Both the position numbers and the translations under genes were made by a program. DNA of 35,602 nt from Phenylobacterium sp. (lineage in GTDB: Bacteria; Pseudomonadota; Alphaproteobacteria; Caulobacterales; Caulobacteraceae), in NCBI GenBank assembly GCA_017991675.1, contig JAGOQB010000020.1:1-35602 (forward strand), given 5' to 3'. This document shows, in pieces, positions 18,338 to 26,168 of the stretch (its first letter is position 1; each line of letters starts with the position of its first letter). The notes under the pieces are model-generated. The model did not search any database. It worked only from the letters and a program-made list of their open reading frames with translations, and was not told the origin of the DNA.

Positions 18338-18342
18338 GATTC

Positions 18343-18563
18343 GAGAGGGGCGAGAGCCCTTCCGCATCACGCCGCGAGTCGGCGTCCGGTTCGCGGCCTG
18401 CGTTATGGGGCGGGGTACTCAGGTGTCGCGTTTGCTACGGCGGGGCTTCCCGCCTGGATCACGAACCGAAGACGGACCTCCGGGCCGTTGCGCGCGGCCC
18501 CGCCGCCCCATTGCAAACTTCATCGATCATCGAGGGCGAGCCGTTTCGGCGTCGCCCTTTTTT
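18343..18563 (+). ncRNA. Structured RNA candidate (small RNA or phoH leader)
   Basis: This noncoding stretch of about 220 bases is full of self-complementary segments read on the plus strand. They include GGGGC-GAGA-GCCCT with a GNRA loop, ACGCCG-CGAGT-CGGCGT, GGCGGG-GCTT-CCCGCC and GGGCCG-TTGCGCG-CGGCCC. A long-range stem pairs GTCCGGTTCG (near 18382-18391) with CGAACC and GGAC (near 18461-18480). It ends in a perfect intrinsic terminator with six T residues, only 21 bases before phoH. It matches none of tmRNA, RNase P RNA, SRP RNA or the riboswitches I can recall. It could be a free small RNA or an attenuator leader of phoH. Its 5' end is not defined. Confidence 0.5.
18534..18563 (+). terminator. 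Intrinsic terminator just upstream of phoH
   Basis: GGGCGA-GCCG-TTT-CGGC-G-TCGCCC forms a stem of 10 base pairs with one bulged G, followed directly by TTTTTT. It is oriented rightward. Because no protein gene precedes it on this strand, it must end either a small RNA or a regulated phoH leader transcript. Confidence 0.8.
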
Positions 18564-18584
18564 CTTGCCCCTATGGAGGCCTAG

Positions 18585-19349
18585 ATGACCAAGCGAGCTC
18601 TGAAGCGACAACTGCGCGAAGGCGCGTTCGACGCCGCCCAGTTCGAGGATGACGCGAAAGTCCGCCGCCTGCCGGTGGACCGCGCGTGGTCCCCCTTGGC
18701 TCATCACAACGACGACCGCGACCAGGCCTATCTCAAGACGATAAAAGCCAAGTCACCGGGCCAGCAGGCGCTGATGGACGCGATCGACGCCAAGAACCTG
18801 GTCATGGCGCTCGGCCCGGCCGGCACCGGCAAGACCTATCTGGCCATCGCCAAGGCGGTGGAGGCGCTGGAGGCCGGGCGGGTCGGACGCATCGTGCTGT
18901 CGCGGCCTGCGGTCGAGGCCGGCGAATCGATCGGCTTCCTGCCCGGCGACGCCGAGGACAAGCTCGCCCCCTATCTGCGGCCGCTCTACGACGCGCTGTC
19001 GGACCGGCTGTCGATGAAGCGGGTGCGGGCGCTGATGGCCGAAGGCGCCATCGAGATCGCCCCGGTCGGGTTCATGCGCGGCCGCACGCTGAACAACGCC
19101 TTCGTGGTCATCGACGAGGCGCAGAACTGCACCTACGGGCAGCTGAAGATGCTGCTGACCCGGCTGGGCTGGCATTCGACCATGGTGGTGACCGGCGACC
19201 CGGCCCAGTCGGACCTGCTGCCGGAGCTCTCGGGCCTGGGCCCGGTCGCCGACAAGTTCGAGGAGATCTCGAACATCGCGGTCGTGCGGCTGAAGGACGT
19301 CGACATCGTGCGCCACCCGCTGGTGGCCGAGATGCTGGGCGTGCTCTGA
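18585..19349 (+). CDS. PhoH family ATPase
   Basis: This 254-residue protein is a PhoH-type P-loop NTPase. Walker A is GPAGTGKT at residues 77-84 and Walker B is VVIDEAQN near residue 170, followed by TVVTGDPAQSDL-type sensor sequence (MVVTGDPAQSD). It has no N-terminal KH domain, so it is the short form. PhoH proteins resemble the ATPase core of RNA helicases and are linked to RNA metabolism and phosphate stress in some bacteria; the biochemical role is unclear. GGAGG is 6 bases before the ATG. A terminator immediately upstream may regulate it. The downstream DUF3126 gene is convergent. Confidence 0.92.
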   Translation: MTKRALKRQLREGAFDAAQFEDDAKVRRLPVDRAWSPLAHHNDDRDQAYLKTIKAKSPGQQALMDAIDAKNLVMALGPAGTGKTYLAIAKAVEALEAGRVGRIVLSRPAVEAGESIGFLPGDAEDKLAPYLRPLYDALSDRLSMKRVRALMAEGAIEIAPVGFMRGRTLNNAFVVIDEAQNCTYGQLKMLLTRLGWHSTMVVTGDPAQSDLLPELSGLGPVADKFEEISNIAVVRLKDVDIVRHPLVAEMLGVL

Positions 19350-19400
19350 CGCCGTCATAGAGCCCGGCCCCGGAGCCCGGGGCCGGCGCTCGACCTGCGC

Positions 19401-19610
19401 TTAAGGCAGGTCTTCGGCGAGAATCGCCATTTCGAACATGAACGAGCCGTCGCCGTCCTCGTCCTCGAAGACGACGCCGATGAACTCCTCGCCGATATAG
19501 ACCTCGGCCGAGTCCTTCTGCTTCGGACGCGGGACCAGCGTGATCCGCGCATTGGCGAAGGTGCCGCGCAGGTGGCCTTCGACTCGGCGGATAGTTTTTT
19601 CGTCCAGCAC
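19401..19610 (-). CDS. DUF3126 family small protein
   Basis: This 69-residue acidic protein matches the DUF3126 family, which is largely confined to alphaproteobacteria. Visible parts are LDEKTIRRVEGHLRGTFANARITLVPRPKQKDSAEVYIGEEFIGVVFEDEDGDGSF, in the family's usual order. The GTG start at 19610 has GGAG 6 bases upstream. Function is unknown; the length agrees with the family. It is convergent with phoH and divergent from the GH84 gene. Confidence 0.88.
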   Translation of the reverse strand: MLDEKTIRRVEGHLRGTFANARITLVPRPKQKDSAEVYIGEEFIGVVFEDEDGDGSFMFEMAILAEDLP

Positions 19611-19743
19611 GCTGGGCTCCTTCGTAGATTTCGCCGGGAACCTAAGGGTTTTGGGCCGAGCCGCAAAGCGCCTGCGTCCGAAAAAGCTGGGGACGCGGCG
19701 TCGGCGCCCGCTAGTCTGGCCCCCGAACGAGGGGGAGGACCGC

Positions 19744-20814
19744 GTGGCGAACGTCGAGCTGGGACTGGTCGAGGGCTATTACGGCAAGCCGTGGTCGTGG
19801 GCCGAGCGGCGCTGCGTGGTCGAGGCGCTGGTCCCGCACGGCTACCGCTTCTTCCTCTATGCGCCGAAGGCCGACGCCTTTCTGCGCCGCCGCTGGCAGG
19901 AACCGCATTCGCAGGACGCCGCCGCCGAACTGCAGGCCTTCTCCGCCTTCTGCCGTCGCGCCGGGGTGCGGTTCGGCGTCGGTCTCAGTCCCTACGAGAT
20001 CTATCGCGACTTCGGCCCGGCCGCGAAGGAGGCGCTGGCCGCCAAGCTGGCGCAGCTCGACGCGCTGGGCCTCGACGACCTGGCCATCCTGTTCGACGAT
20101 ATGCGCGGCGACCTGCCGGACCTGGCCGCCAGCCAGGTCGAGATCGTCCATTGGATCGCCGAACGGACCACGGCGCGCCGGGTGATCGTCTGCCCGTCCT
20201 ACTACACCGACGATTCCATCCTCGACCGCGTGTTCGGCCAGCGGCCGGAGAACTATCTCGAGGACCTCGGCGCGGGGCTGGATCCCGCCATCGAGGTGTT
20301 CTGGACCGGCGAGGAGGTCTGCGCGCGCGAGTTCAGCCCCGGGCACCTGGAACGGGTCGGCCGCCAGCTGCGCCGCAAGCCGCTGCTGTGGGACAACTAT
20401 CCGGTCAACGACGGGCCGCTGATGTCGCCGTTCCTGCATCTGCGCGGCTTCACCGGGCGGCCGGCCAGCATCGGAGCCCAGATCTCCGGCCACGCCGTCA
20501 ACCCCGCCCTGCAGCCGACGCTGTCGCTGATCCCGGCGATCACCCTGGCGCGGAGCTATGCGCAGGGCGAGGCCTACGAATATGTCCGCGCCTTCCAGGA
20601 CGCCGCCCGCCAGGCGCTGGGCGCCGACCTGGCCGCGGCGGTGGAGCGCAACATCACCCAGTTCCAGGGCTTCGGCCTCGACCGGCTGACGGAAGAAAAC
20701 ATGAGCCGCATGCGGACGCGCTACGCCGGCTTCGACCACCCGGCCGCGCGCGAGATCGTCGCCTGGCTGGACGGCGCCTATCGCATCAGCCTGGCCGAGA
20801 TCGAAGCGACTTGA
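19744..20814 (+). CDS. GH84 family beta-N-acetylglucosaminidase (O-GlcNAcase-like)
   Basis: This 356-residue protein is the catalytic domain of family GH84, which includes human O-GlcNAcase and bacterial NagJ-type enzymes. Shared stretches with the human enzyme are VEGYYGKPW (9-17), LYAPKAD (38-44), the catalytic aspartate pair in LFDDMRGD (Asp118-Asp119), EVFWTGEEV and LLWDNYPVND. The mechanism uses the substrate's acetamido group. There is no signal peptide and none of the extra domains of secreted GH84 enzymes, so it is probably cytoplasmic. The GTG start at 19744 has GGGGGAGG 5 bases upstream, and homology begins there. Natural substrate is unknown: O-GlcNAc proteins, glycoconjugates and cell-wall fragments are all possible. 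An MFS transporter gene follows after 150 bp. Confidence 0.92.
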   Translation: MANVELGLVEGYYGKPWSWAERRCVVEALVPHGYRFFLYAPKADAFLRRRWQEPHSQDAAAELQAFSAFCRRAGVRFGVGLSPYEIYRDFGPAAKEALAAKLAQLDALGLDDLAILFDDMRGDLPDLAASQVEIVHWIAERTTARRVIVCPSYYTDDSILDRVFGQRPENYLEDLGAGLDPAIEVFWTGEEVCAREFSPGHLERVGRQLRRKPLLWDNYPVNDGPLMSPFLHLRGFTGRPASIGAQISGHAVNPALQPTLSLIPAITLARSYAQGEAYEYVRAFQDAARQALGADLAAAVERNITQFQGFGLDRLTEENMSRMRTRYAGFDHPAAREIVAWLDGAYRISLAEIEAT

Positions 20815-20964
20815 GCCCTGCCCCGCCGCGGGCCTAGACTGGATAACCGCGTTCGCGGGAGAGCCGAGAGAACCGCCCAGTGGCCGTCTGATTCCGTCCT
20901 GAACCGCCATCCGCCCGCGCAGGTCCTGGCCTGCGCCGCCCGACGCGCGCCTTCGGACAGACCC

Positions 20965-22122
20965 ATGGCCTTCTTCCGCAACACCACCGTCAACCTGCTC
21001 AATCTGCACTACGGGATCCACGCCCTGGCGCTCAGCGGCGGCGGCGCGTTCTTCGCCGCCTTCCTGCTGAAGGCCGGCGTCCCCGCCCATGGGGTGCTGA
21101 CGGCGATGGCCGCCATCCTGATCGGCCGGTTCCTGATCCGACCGGCGATCCTGCCGCTGGGCCGCCGCTTTGGTCTGAAGCCGCTGGTGATCGCCGGAAC
21201 GATCATCACCGCGATGCAGTACCCGTTGCTGGCCGAGGTGCACGGCGTGGGCTGGCCGCTGTTGGCGCTCTGCGCGTTCTCCTCGGTCGGCGACACCTTC
21301 TACTGGACCGCCTACCACGCCTACTTCGCCTCGCTGGGCGACGCCGAGCATCGCGGCCACCAGATCAGCGCCCGCGAGGCCGCCTCGGCGCTGGTCGGCA
21401 TCGCCGCACCGCTGCTAACCGGCTGGGCCCTGGTGACGTTGGGGCCGCGCTTCGCATTCGGGGCCACCTGCCTAGTCCTGATCCTCTCAGCGGCGCCGCT
21501 GCTGTGGACTCCCAATGTCGCGATCGCCGACGAGGCCCCGAACGCCCTGCGTGCAGCCATTCCCGGGGTGCTGCTGTTCGTCGCCGACGGCTGGACGGCC
21601 ATGGGCTACGTCTTCGTCTGGCAGATCGCGCTGTTCGGCGCGCTGAAGGAGAGCTTCACGGCCTTCGGCGGAGCCATGGCCTTCGCCGCGATCGTCGGGG
21701 TGATCAGCGGCCTGGTGCTCGGGCGCTTCATCGACGCCGGACACGGCCGGCGCGCCGTCTGGCTGGCCTGCGGGGTGATGGCCGCGACGATCCTGGCGCG
21801 GACCGGGGCCTATCTGCACCCGGCCACCGCGATCCTGGCCAACGCCGCCGGGGCGATCGTCGTCGGGCTCTATACGCCGACCATGATGACCGCGGTCTAC
21901 AACCTCTCGAAGCGCTCGCCGTGCGTGCTGCGCTTCCACATCGCCGCCGAGGGGGGCTGGGACGCCGGTGGAGCGAGCGCCTGCCTGCTGGCGGCCGGCC
22001 TCATCTGGGCCGGCGCGCCGCTGTCGGCGGCGATCGCCGTTTCGCTGTTGGGCACGCTCGCGGCGTTCGTCCTGCTGCGCCGGGCCTACGGCGCCGAGCA
22101 GCCCGCGCCTCAGATGACGTAG
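20965..22122 (+). CDS. Major facilitator superfamily transporter
   Basis: This 385-residue inner-membrane protein has about 12 hydrophobic segments in two halves. The loop between segments 2 and 3 has GRFLIRPAILPLGRRFGLKP, in place of the usual MFS A motif, and the loop after segment 8 has LGRFIDAGHGRRA, a clear second copy. The substrate cannot be read from sequence. It follows the GH84 gene on the same strand, so sugar or glycan-derived export or uptake is conceivable but unsupported. The 3' end overlaps the convergent cysE gene by 13 bp. Confidence 0.85.
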   Translation: MAFFRNTTVNLLNLHYGIHALALSGGGAFFAAFLLKAGVPAHGVLTAMAAILIGRFLIRPAILPLGRRFGLKPLVIAGTIITAMQYPLLAEVHGVGWPLLALCAFSSVGDTFYWTAYHAYFASLGDAEHRGHQISAREAASALVGIAAPLLTGWALVTLGPRFAFGATCLVLILSAAPLLWTPNVAIADEAPNALRAAIPGVLLFVADGWTAMGYVFVWQIALFGALKESFTAFGGAMAFAAIVGVISGLVLGRFIDAGHGRRAVWLACGVMAATILARTGAYLHPATAILANAAGAIVVGLYTPTMMTAVYNLSKRSPCVLRFHIAAEGGWDAGGASACLLAAGLIWAGAPLSAAIAVSLLGTLAAFVLLRRAYGAEQPAPQMT

Positions 22123-22940
22123 TCGTAGACCGCCTCGGCCAGCGTGTGGTCCATGCTGCGGGCCGGCTCCTCGCAGGTCGGGCAGTTGACCAGCCGGGCC
22201 GGCACGCCGGCCGCCGTGCAATGCGGCGGCACGGGCTTGAGCACCACCGAGCCGGAGGCGACCTTGGCGTAGTCGCCGATGGTGATGTTGCCGAGCACCT
22301 TGGCGCCGGCGCCCAGCAGCACGCCGTTGCCGATCTTCGGATGGCGGTCGCCGCGTTCGGCGCCGGTGCCGCCGAGGGTCACGCCCTGCAGCAGCGAGAC
22401 GTCGTCGCCGATCACCGCCGTCTCGCCGATGACGATGCCGGTGCCGTGGTCGATGAACACGCCCGAGCCGATCTTGGTCGCCGGGTGGATGTCGACCTGG
22501 AAGATCTCGGACATCCGGCTCTGCAGATAGTGGGCGATGGTCTCGCGGCCCTGATGCCACAGCCAGTGGGCCACGCGCTGGGTCTGCAGGGCCTGGAAAC
22601 CCTTGAAAAACAGGAACGGCTGGACATAGCCCTTGCAGGCCGGGTCGCGCTCGAACACGGCCTTGAGATCCAGTTCGGCGATCTCGACCAGCCGCGGGTC
22701 GGCGCGGTAGGCCGCATCGGCCAGTTCGCGCAGGCTCATGGCCCGCAGTTCCTGGTCGCCCAGCTTGCGCGCCAGTTGATACGACAGCGCCCCGCCGAGA
22801 TCATCGTGGCTGAGCACCACGGCGTTCAGCAGCGAGGCGAGCGCCGGCTCGGCCTTGGCGGCCCGTTCGGATTCCATGCGCAAAGCGGCCCATACCGGCG
22901 GCGCGGCCGAGGGGTCGATCACTTCCAGGCGCTGGCTCAA
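22110..22940 (-). CDS. cysE: Serine O-acetyltransferase
   Basis: This 276-residue enzyme transfers acetyl from acetyl-CoA to L-serine, the first step of cysteine synthesis. The helical N-terminal domain (about 1-145) is followed by a left-handed beta-helix. The catalytic Asp-His pair is Asp150 (VDIHPATKIG) and His165 (FIDHGTGIVIGET), with the usual spacing of 15. LLQGVTLGGTG is the family signature. The TTG at 22940 is preferred as start because GGAGGA sits just before it; a TTG at 22958 is also possible. The C-terminal tail lacks the typical Ile end of strict CysK-binders only in context, since it does end in DYVI. It follows the NUDIX gene closely, so the two may be co-transcribed. Confidence 0.94.
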   Translation of the reverse strand: MSQRLEVIDPSAAPPVWAALRMESERAAKAEPALASLLNAVVLSHDDLGGALSYQLARKLGDQELRAMSLRELADAAYRADPRLVEIAELDLKAVFERDPACKGYVQPFLFFKGFQALQTQRVAHWLWHQGRETIAHYLQSRMSEIFQVDIHPATKIGSGVFIDHGTGIVIGETAVIGDDVSLLQGVTLGGTGAERGDRHPKIGNGVLLGAGAKVLGNITIGDYAKVASGSVVLKPVPPHCTAAGVPARLVNCPTCEEPARSMDHTLAEAVYDYVI

Positions 22941-22968
22941 AGGCTCCTCCCGTCCCAAAGGCGGTCCC

Positions 22969-23583
22969 CTATCCTAGCATGGCGCGCGCGAGCGGCGCCG
23001 ACAAAAGCCCTTCCTGGGCCATGTGGTATGCTCGAAGCAGCATGGCAACCGTCAAGGCGTCACGGATGTGGCCGTCGATCGCCGCCTGCAACGCCTCGCG
23101 AAACGGAACCCGGACCATGGCGATGTCCTCGGTGTCGTCGGCATGGACCGCTCCGGAGGCTGGGCGCAGGTCGGTCGCCAGGTAGCCGATCGCCAGTTCG
23201 TCGGTGACCGAGTTCGACAGCTGTACGCGCAGGATCTCGCGCCAATCCCCCGCCGCCAGGTCCGCCTCCTCGGCCAGCTCGCGCTGCGCGCCCGCCAGCG
23301 GATCCTCGTCCTTCGGGCCGCCGCCTTCCGGAATCTCCCAGCTGTAGTCGGCGAATGGGAACCGGTGCTGCCCGACCAGCACCACCGAGCCGTCGCCGTC
23401 GATCGGCAACACCGCCAGGGCGTAGTTCTTGAACCCGACCACGCCGTAGAACGCCGCCGCGCCGGTCGGCGCCGTGGCGTCGTGCTCGGTGATCCTGATC
23501 CATGGGTTCTCGTAGGCGACCTTGGATTCGCCACGAAGCCAGGGCTTTCCATGCTCGGTCAGCCACGCCGGTTTTTGCGACAT
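22969..23583 (-). CDS. NUDIX hydrolase (ADP-ribose pyrophosphatase-like)
   Basis: This 204-residue protein has the NUDIX box at about residues 87-110 (GGGPKDEDPLAGAQRELAEEAD), with all metal-binding glutamates of REL-AEE in place. The one deviation is Asp where the consensus has the last Gly. Upstream FYGVVGFKNYALAVLPI and VVLVGQHRFPF are typical of the ADP-ribose/nucleoside-diphosphate-sugar branch. It should cleave a pyrophosphate bond in a nucleotide derivative; the exact substrate is unknown. It lies 28 bp before cysE on the same strand and is divergent from the nitroreductase gene, sharing an 82-bp promoter region. Confidence 0.9.
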   Translation of the reverse strand: MSQKPAWLTEHGKPWLRGESKVAYENPWIRITEHDATAPTGAAAFYGVVGFKNYALAVLPIDGDGSVVLVGQHRFPFADYSWEIPEGGGPKDEDPLAGAQRELAEEADLAAGDWREILRVQLSNSVTDELAIGYLATDLRPASGAVHADDTEDIAMVRVPFREALQAAIDGHIRDALTVAMLLRAYHMAQEGLLSAPLARAMLG

Positions 23584-23665
23584 ATTCTCAACTAACCTTG
23601 CAGTTCACACCCCCGGCCCCCAATAAAGGCCCCTGACGATCACTCATCCCAGCGAGAAGCCCGTC

Positions 23666-24277
23666 TTGTCCATCGCACTTCCCGACGCTCCGTCGTTCGG
23701 CGCCCCCGTCGACCAGCATCCCCACCCCGAACTGCTGAGCTTCCTGGCCACCCGCCGATCGGCCTCTGCGGTCACCCTGGCCGAGCCCGCGCCGAACGAC
23801 GACGACGTCGCCGCGCTGATTCGACTGGCGGCCCGCGCGCCTGACCACGGCAAGCTGGCGCCGTGGCGCTTCATCGTGCTGCGCGGCGAGAACAAGACCG
23901 CCTTCGCCGCCCGCCTGGAGGCGTTGGCCCAGGGGCGCGGCGACGCGCGGGCCGCCGCCAAGCTGGCCAAGCTGAAGACGCCGCCGCTGGGGATCGCGGT
24001 GGTGTCGGCGCCGCGCGCCCACGAGATTCCGGAGTGGGAACAGGTGCTGTCGGCGGGCGCGGTCTGCACCGGACTGCTCTACGCCGCCCAGGCGCTGGGC
24101 TACGGGGCCAATTGGATCACCGATTGGTACGCTTATGACGCCGAGGCCAAGGCTGTCCTGGGGCTCAGTGCTGGTGAGAACGTCGCCGGCTTCATCTTCA
24201 TCGGGACGGCGAAAGAGCCGCCGATGGAACGCGAGCGGCCCGACAGCACCGCGCTGACCTCGTTCTGGGAACCGTAA
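23666..24277 (+). CDS. Nitroreductase family protein (YdjA-like)
   Basis: This 203-residue FMN-dependent oxidoreductase resembles the minimal nitroreductases such as YdjA. LLSFLATRRSASAVTLAEPAP carries the FMN-phosphate-binding RRS motif (about 29-32). AARAPDHGKLAPWRFIVL is the second conserved stretch, and GAVCTGLLYAAQALGYGANWITDW the dimer-interface helix. It would reduce nitroaromatics or quinones with NAD(P)H, acting as a homodimer. The TTG start at 23666 has only a weak ribosome site (GAGAAG), but homology supports it. Divergent from the NUDIX gene. A GC-rich hairpin follows 45 bp after the stop. Confidence 0.9.
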   Translation: MSIALPDAPSFGAPVDQHPHPELLSFLATRRSASAVTLAEPAPNDDDVAALIRLAARAPDHGKLAPWRFIVLRGENKTAFAARLEALAQGRGDARAAAKLAKLKTPPLGIAVVSAPRAHEIPEWEQVLSAGAVCTGLLYAAQALGYGANWITDWYAYDAEAKAVLGLSAGENVAGFIFIGTAKEPPMERERPDSTALTSFWEP

Positions 24278-24321
24278 CCGGGCGGCACAGAGGTCTAGTC
24301 TCAAGGCCCAAGAATCACGAC

Positions 24322-24351
24322 GGCCGGACAGCGATGGCCCGCTGCCCGGCC
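24322..24351 (+). terminator. GC-rich hairpin after nitroreductase gene
   Basis: GGCCGG-A-CAGC, an 8-base loop and GCTG-C-CCGGCC pair as two stems around one mismatch. It lies 45 bp after the stop codon. There is no T-tract, so termination by this hairpin alone is doubtful; it may protect the 3' end of the mRNA. Confidence 0.4.
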
Positions 24352-24427
24352 TGATGTGACACGCCCGAGGAGAGATGGGCATGGTCCTTGTATCACGACG
24401 CGGAGCGACCGGCTAGTCAATCACGCC

Positions 24428-24484
24428 TGTCCGCCATGCGGCCGGAGGCGGCCGCAGGTTCAAGCCCTGCGCGGACTACAACCA
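24428..24484 (+). other. tRNA-like remnant (T-arm and acceptor only)
   Basis: GCAGG-TTCAAGC-CCTGC (24454-24470) is a perfect T-arm with the normal 5-bp stem and 7-base TTCAAGC loop. It is followed by GCGGACT, which pairs at six of seven positions with TGTCCGC at 24428-24434. The 19 bases between lack D and anticodon arms, so this is not a working tRNA gene. The rest of the 312-bp gap (24278-24589) holds a GC-rich hairpin, an AT-rich inverted repeat and no visible gene. A tRNA scar from an old integration is one reading; chance is another. Confidence 0.3.
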
Positions 24485-24491
24485 TCGCGAT

Positions 24492-24511
24492 GTATTCGGT
24501 TATACGAATAC
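24492..24511. repeat. AT-rich inverted repeat
   Basis: GTATTCG-GTTATA-CGAATAC is a perfect 7-bp inverted repeat with a 6-base centre. It stands out because the surrounding DNA is very GC-rich. It lies right after the tRNA-like remnant and 80 bp beyond the end of queF. It could be a recombination core, a regulator site or a hairpin; nothing decides among these. Confidence 0.4.
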
Positions 24512-24589
24512 TGTCCGACGGCGGAACGATCCATATTCTTAAACCGTCCAGACCAGGACCACCTGGCCCGAAGCATCGGAGGATGCTGG

Positions 24590-25045
24590 TCAGCCGCGGC
24601 CGCGATACGTAGCGACACCCTGATCGGGAACCCAAAGCCCCTCGGGCGCCGGGCCGCTTTGCCAGAAAACGTCGATCGGAATCCCTCCGCGCGGAAACCA
24701 ATAGCCGCCGATGCGCAACCAACGGGGCGCGGCGACCTCGACGATCTTGCGCCCGATCGCGACGGTGCAGTCCTCGTGAAACGCGCCATGGTTGCGAAAC
24801 GAGCCCAGATAGAGCTTCAGGGACTTCGATTCGATCAGCCAGTCGCCGGGTGCGTAGTCGATGACCAGGTGGGCGAAATCGGGCTGGCCGGTCACCGGAC
24901 AGAGCGACGTGAACTCAGGCGCCGTGAACCGGGCCAGATAGAGCGTGTCGCTCTGCGGGTTGGGGACGCGCTCGAGGATCGCAGCCTCCGGGCTGTCAAA
25001 GCCCCGGACGTCCCGTCCCAATTGGGTGAGATGCAGTTCTTCCAT
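24590..25045 (-). CDS. queF: NADPH-dependent 7-cyano-7-deazaguanine reductase
   Basis: This 151-residue protein is the short, single-domain QueF, which reduces preQ0 to preQ1 with NADPH in queuosine biosynthesis. The catalytic Cys49 and Asp56 lie in [14 protein letters not shown]. The family signature [20 protein letters not shown] (residues 72-91) forms the NADPH-binding part. The fold is the T-fold with a tunnel formed between subunits. Length is standard for this type. No other queuosine gene is near, and no preQ1 riboswitch was recognised in the 84-bp leader shared with the divergent SDR gene. Confidence 0.95.
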   Translation of the reverse strand: MEELHLTQLGRDVRGFDSPEAAILERVPNPQSDTLYLARFTAPEFTSLCPVTGQPDFAHLVIDYAPGDWLIESKSLKLYLGSFRNHGAFHEDCTVAIGRKIVEVAAPRWLRIGGYWFPRGGIPIDVFWQSGPAPEGLWVPDQGVATYRGRG

Positions 25046-25129
25046 CGCCGGGATTTATCCCCCCGAAAGGTTTGCGGCAACCGAGCGAGCGGCTATCAAA
25101 CAAGCAAACAGACATAAGGGGAGAGCGCC

Positions 25130-25933
25130 ATGTCCGGCGGCGATTTCGAAGGCTTCGTAGTGGTGGTCACCGGCGCGTCGACGGGACTTGGTCGCGCCAT
25201 CGCGGTGGAGACGGCCAGCCGCGGCGCCCGGGCCGTGGTCATCAACTACGCGCGCAGCGCCGACGAGGCCAAGGAAACCGCCCGTCAGGTCGAGGCGCAC
25301 GGCGCTCAGGCGGTGTTGGTGCAGGGCGACGTCGCCAATGACGCCGACTGCCGCAGGATAGCCGCGGCCGCCGAGCCGTTCGGCCGCATCGACGCGCTGT
25401 TCAACAATGCCGGCGTCACCAAGTTCGCCCCCAACCACGCCGACCTCGACGCAGTTTCGGCCGAGGACTTCCTGAACCTCTACGGCGTCAACGTCGTGGG
25501 GGCCTTCCAGATGACCCGCGCCGCACGCGCCCTGCTCGAGGCCGGCGAACGCCCGGGCGCCGTGGTCAACACCTCGTCGATCGCCGGCGTCGCCGGCATC
25601 GGCTCCTCGGTGCCCTACGCCGCCTCGAAGGGCGCCATGAACACCATGACCCTGTCGCTGGCCCGCGCCCTGGCGCCGAGGATCCGCGTCAACGCAATCT
25701 GCCCCGGCTTCATCGACACGCCCTGGTTCGACAAGGGCGTCGGCGCCGAACGCGCACAGAAGATGCGCGAGGGCGCGGCCGCCAGCACCCCGCTGAAGGC
25801 CGCCTCGACCGCCGAGGACGTCGCCGCCGCCGCAGTGTTCCTGGCCTCGCCCGGATCGCGCCATGTCACCGGCGAGACTTTGCTGGTCGATGCGGGCACG
25901 CACCTCGGCTACGCGCCGATGGCCATGCGCTGA
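25130..25933 (+). CDS. SDR family NAD(P)-dependent oxidoreductase
   Basis: This 267-residue short-chain dehydrogenase has the cofactor motif TGASTGLG at residues 14-21, NNAG at 92-95 and the catalytic set Asn121, Ser150, Tyr163 and Lys167 (VPYAASKGAM). ICPGFIDTPW is the usual PG motif. It acts as a cytoplasmic tetramer on an alcohol or ketone; FabG-like and secondary-alcohol dehydrogenases are the nearest types, and the substrate is not known. GGGGAGAG precedes the ATG. Divergent from queF and followed by a 235-bp gap without a visible gene. Confidence 0.92.
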   Translation: MSGGDFEGFVVVVTGASTGLGRAIAVETASRGARAVVINYARSADEAKETARQVEAHGAQAVLVQGDVANDADCRRIAAAAEPFGRIDALFNNAGVTKFAPNHADLDAVSAEDFLNLYGVNVVGAFQMTRAARALLEAGERPGAVVNTSSIAGVAGIGSSVPYAASKGAMNTMTLSLARALAPRIRVNAICPGFIDTPWFDKGVGAERAQKMREGAAASTPLKAASTAEDVAAAAVFLASPGSRHVTGETLLVDAGTHLGYAPMAMR

Positions 25934-26168
25934 GCAGCGGGCGACGCAATCTGGGGTGAAACCCTGACTCGCAAGGCGGCCGTGGCGCCGAAGGCACAGT
26001 CATTCGCCCAAAAGCGCGGCGCCCGGGTTTGTTAACGCTCAAAAATCAAACAGCGAATACCCAGCGCGGGTGATCAGCTCCGCTCACATTGATCTGCCGG
26101 TCAGCCGCATGGCGATCTCGGGTCGACGGTCAGCTCGAGCCTGATCGAATAATGGGGATACAACGCTA

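Noticed and set aside
19711-21360. Very long frames antisense to real genes (here 549 codons, minus strand; similar at 3021-4349, 9109-10791 and 27361-28881)
   Set aside because: They lie opposite genes with clear families, have no ribosome sites and consist of low-complexity Arg/Gly/Ala-rich sequence, as expected from GC-rich third positions.
24428-24484. Functional tRNA gene
   Set aside because: Only T-arm and acceptor can be formed; there is no D-arm, anticodon arm or space for them.
25046-25129. preQ1 riboswitch before queF
   Set aside because: The 84-bp leader shows neither the C-rich pseudoknot loop nor the conserved A-rich tail of preQ1 aptamers.
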